A DNA stretch of 59,739 nucleotides, taken from Salmonella enterica subsp. arizonae (GTDB lineage Bacteria > Pseudomonadota > Gammaproteobacteria > Enterobacterales > Enterobacteriaceae). This document shows positions 59,693 through 59,739 of this stretch, piece by piece. A program made the translations under genes and the position numbers. Positions within the stretch are counted from its first letter, which is position 1; each line of letters starts with the position of its first letter. The DNA is taken from positions 1 to 59,739 of the forward strand of contig NZ_VXJW01000018.1 in the NCBI RefSeq assembly GCF_008692845.1. Reading direction: 5' to 3'. A model generated the notes under the pieces. The model was not told the DNA's origin. It ran no database searches and saw only the letters and a program-made list of their open reading frames with translations.

Positions 59693-59739
59693 ATGAAAAA
59701 GACCCGTTATACCGAAGAACAGATTGCGTTTGCACTGAA
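59693..59739 (+). mobile_element. IS3-family transposase orfA, first codons only
   Basis: An ORF starting MKKTRYTEEQIAFAL runs off the window end. The (K/R)(K/R)(S/T)R(F/Y)(T/S)EEQI pattern is the N-terminus of IS3-family OrfA (helix-turn-helix). It starts about 170 bases after thrW, so a mobile element sits at this tRNA. Confidence 0.75.

Overview
The window is enterobacterial chromosome, almost certainly Salmonella. The backbone runs rrn operon end / tRNA-Asp / yafC-yafD-mltD-gloB-yafS-rnhA-dnaQ / tRNA-Asp, then an island, then yafV-fadE-gmhA-yafJ-yafK-dinB-pepD-gpt-frsA-crl-phoE-proBA / tRNA-Thr. This is the E. coli/Salmonella gene order. A pagN adhesin gene at the right island edge points to Salmonella rather than E. 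coli. Subspecies cannot be settled by eye.

Left backbone (1-7734): the last bases of 23S rRNA, 5S rRNA and tRNA-Asp, then housekeeping genes. yafE is a decayed pseudogene, and no dkgB lies between the first tRNA-Asp and yafC. The second tRNA-Asp (aspV position, 7619-7695) marks the left edge of the island.

Island (about 7735-43560): a DUF4942-type gene and a broken unknown gene are followed by a complete-looking type VI secretion (T6SS) cluster on the + strand. Its order is tssB, tssC, tssK, tssL, an OmpA-domain gene, hcp, clpV, a metalloprotease/lipoprotein/small membrane gene set, vgrG, a 741-aa putative effector, a formylglycine-enzyme-like lipoprotein, PAAR, an unknown membrane gene, tssM, tssA, lipoprotein + DUF805 genes, tssF, tssG, tssJ, tssE, then accessory genes and tagA. 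GC-rich core genes (sheath, baseplate, membrane complex) alternate with AT-rich cargo genes, as expected if effector and immunity modules are exchanged. The right edge is debris: a frameshifted DNA-binding gene, fragments resembling a SymE toxin and an IS256-type transposase, pagN, and a broken outer-membrane protein gene.

The main anomaly is that clpV, the ATPase that recycles the contracted sheath, carries an in-frame TAG stop between its two ATPase domains. Two further genes next to the T6SS carry one-base losses in G or C runs. The system may be impaired, suppressed or phase-variable. The best candidates for undescribed biology are the 741-aa effector with its catalytically degenerate FGE-like lipoprotein, the HEMSH metalloprotease with its lipoprotein partner, and a membrane-anchored GIY-YIG protein inside the cluster.

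Right backbone (43797-59739): ordinary conserved genes with recognisable control sites (FadR site at fadE, LexA box at dinB, Pho box at phoE), ending in tRNA-Thr and the first codons of an IS3-family transposase.
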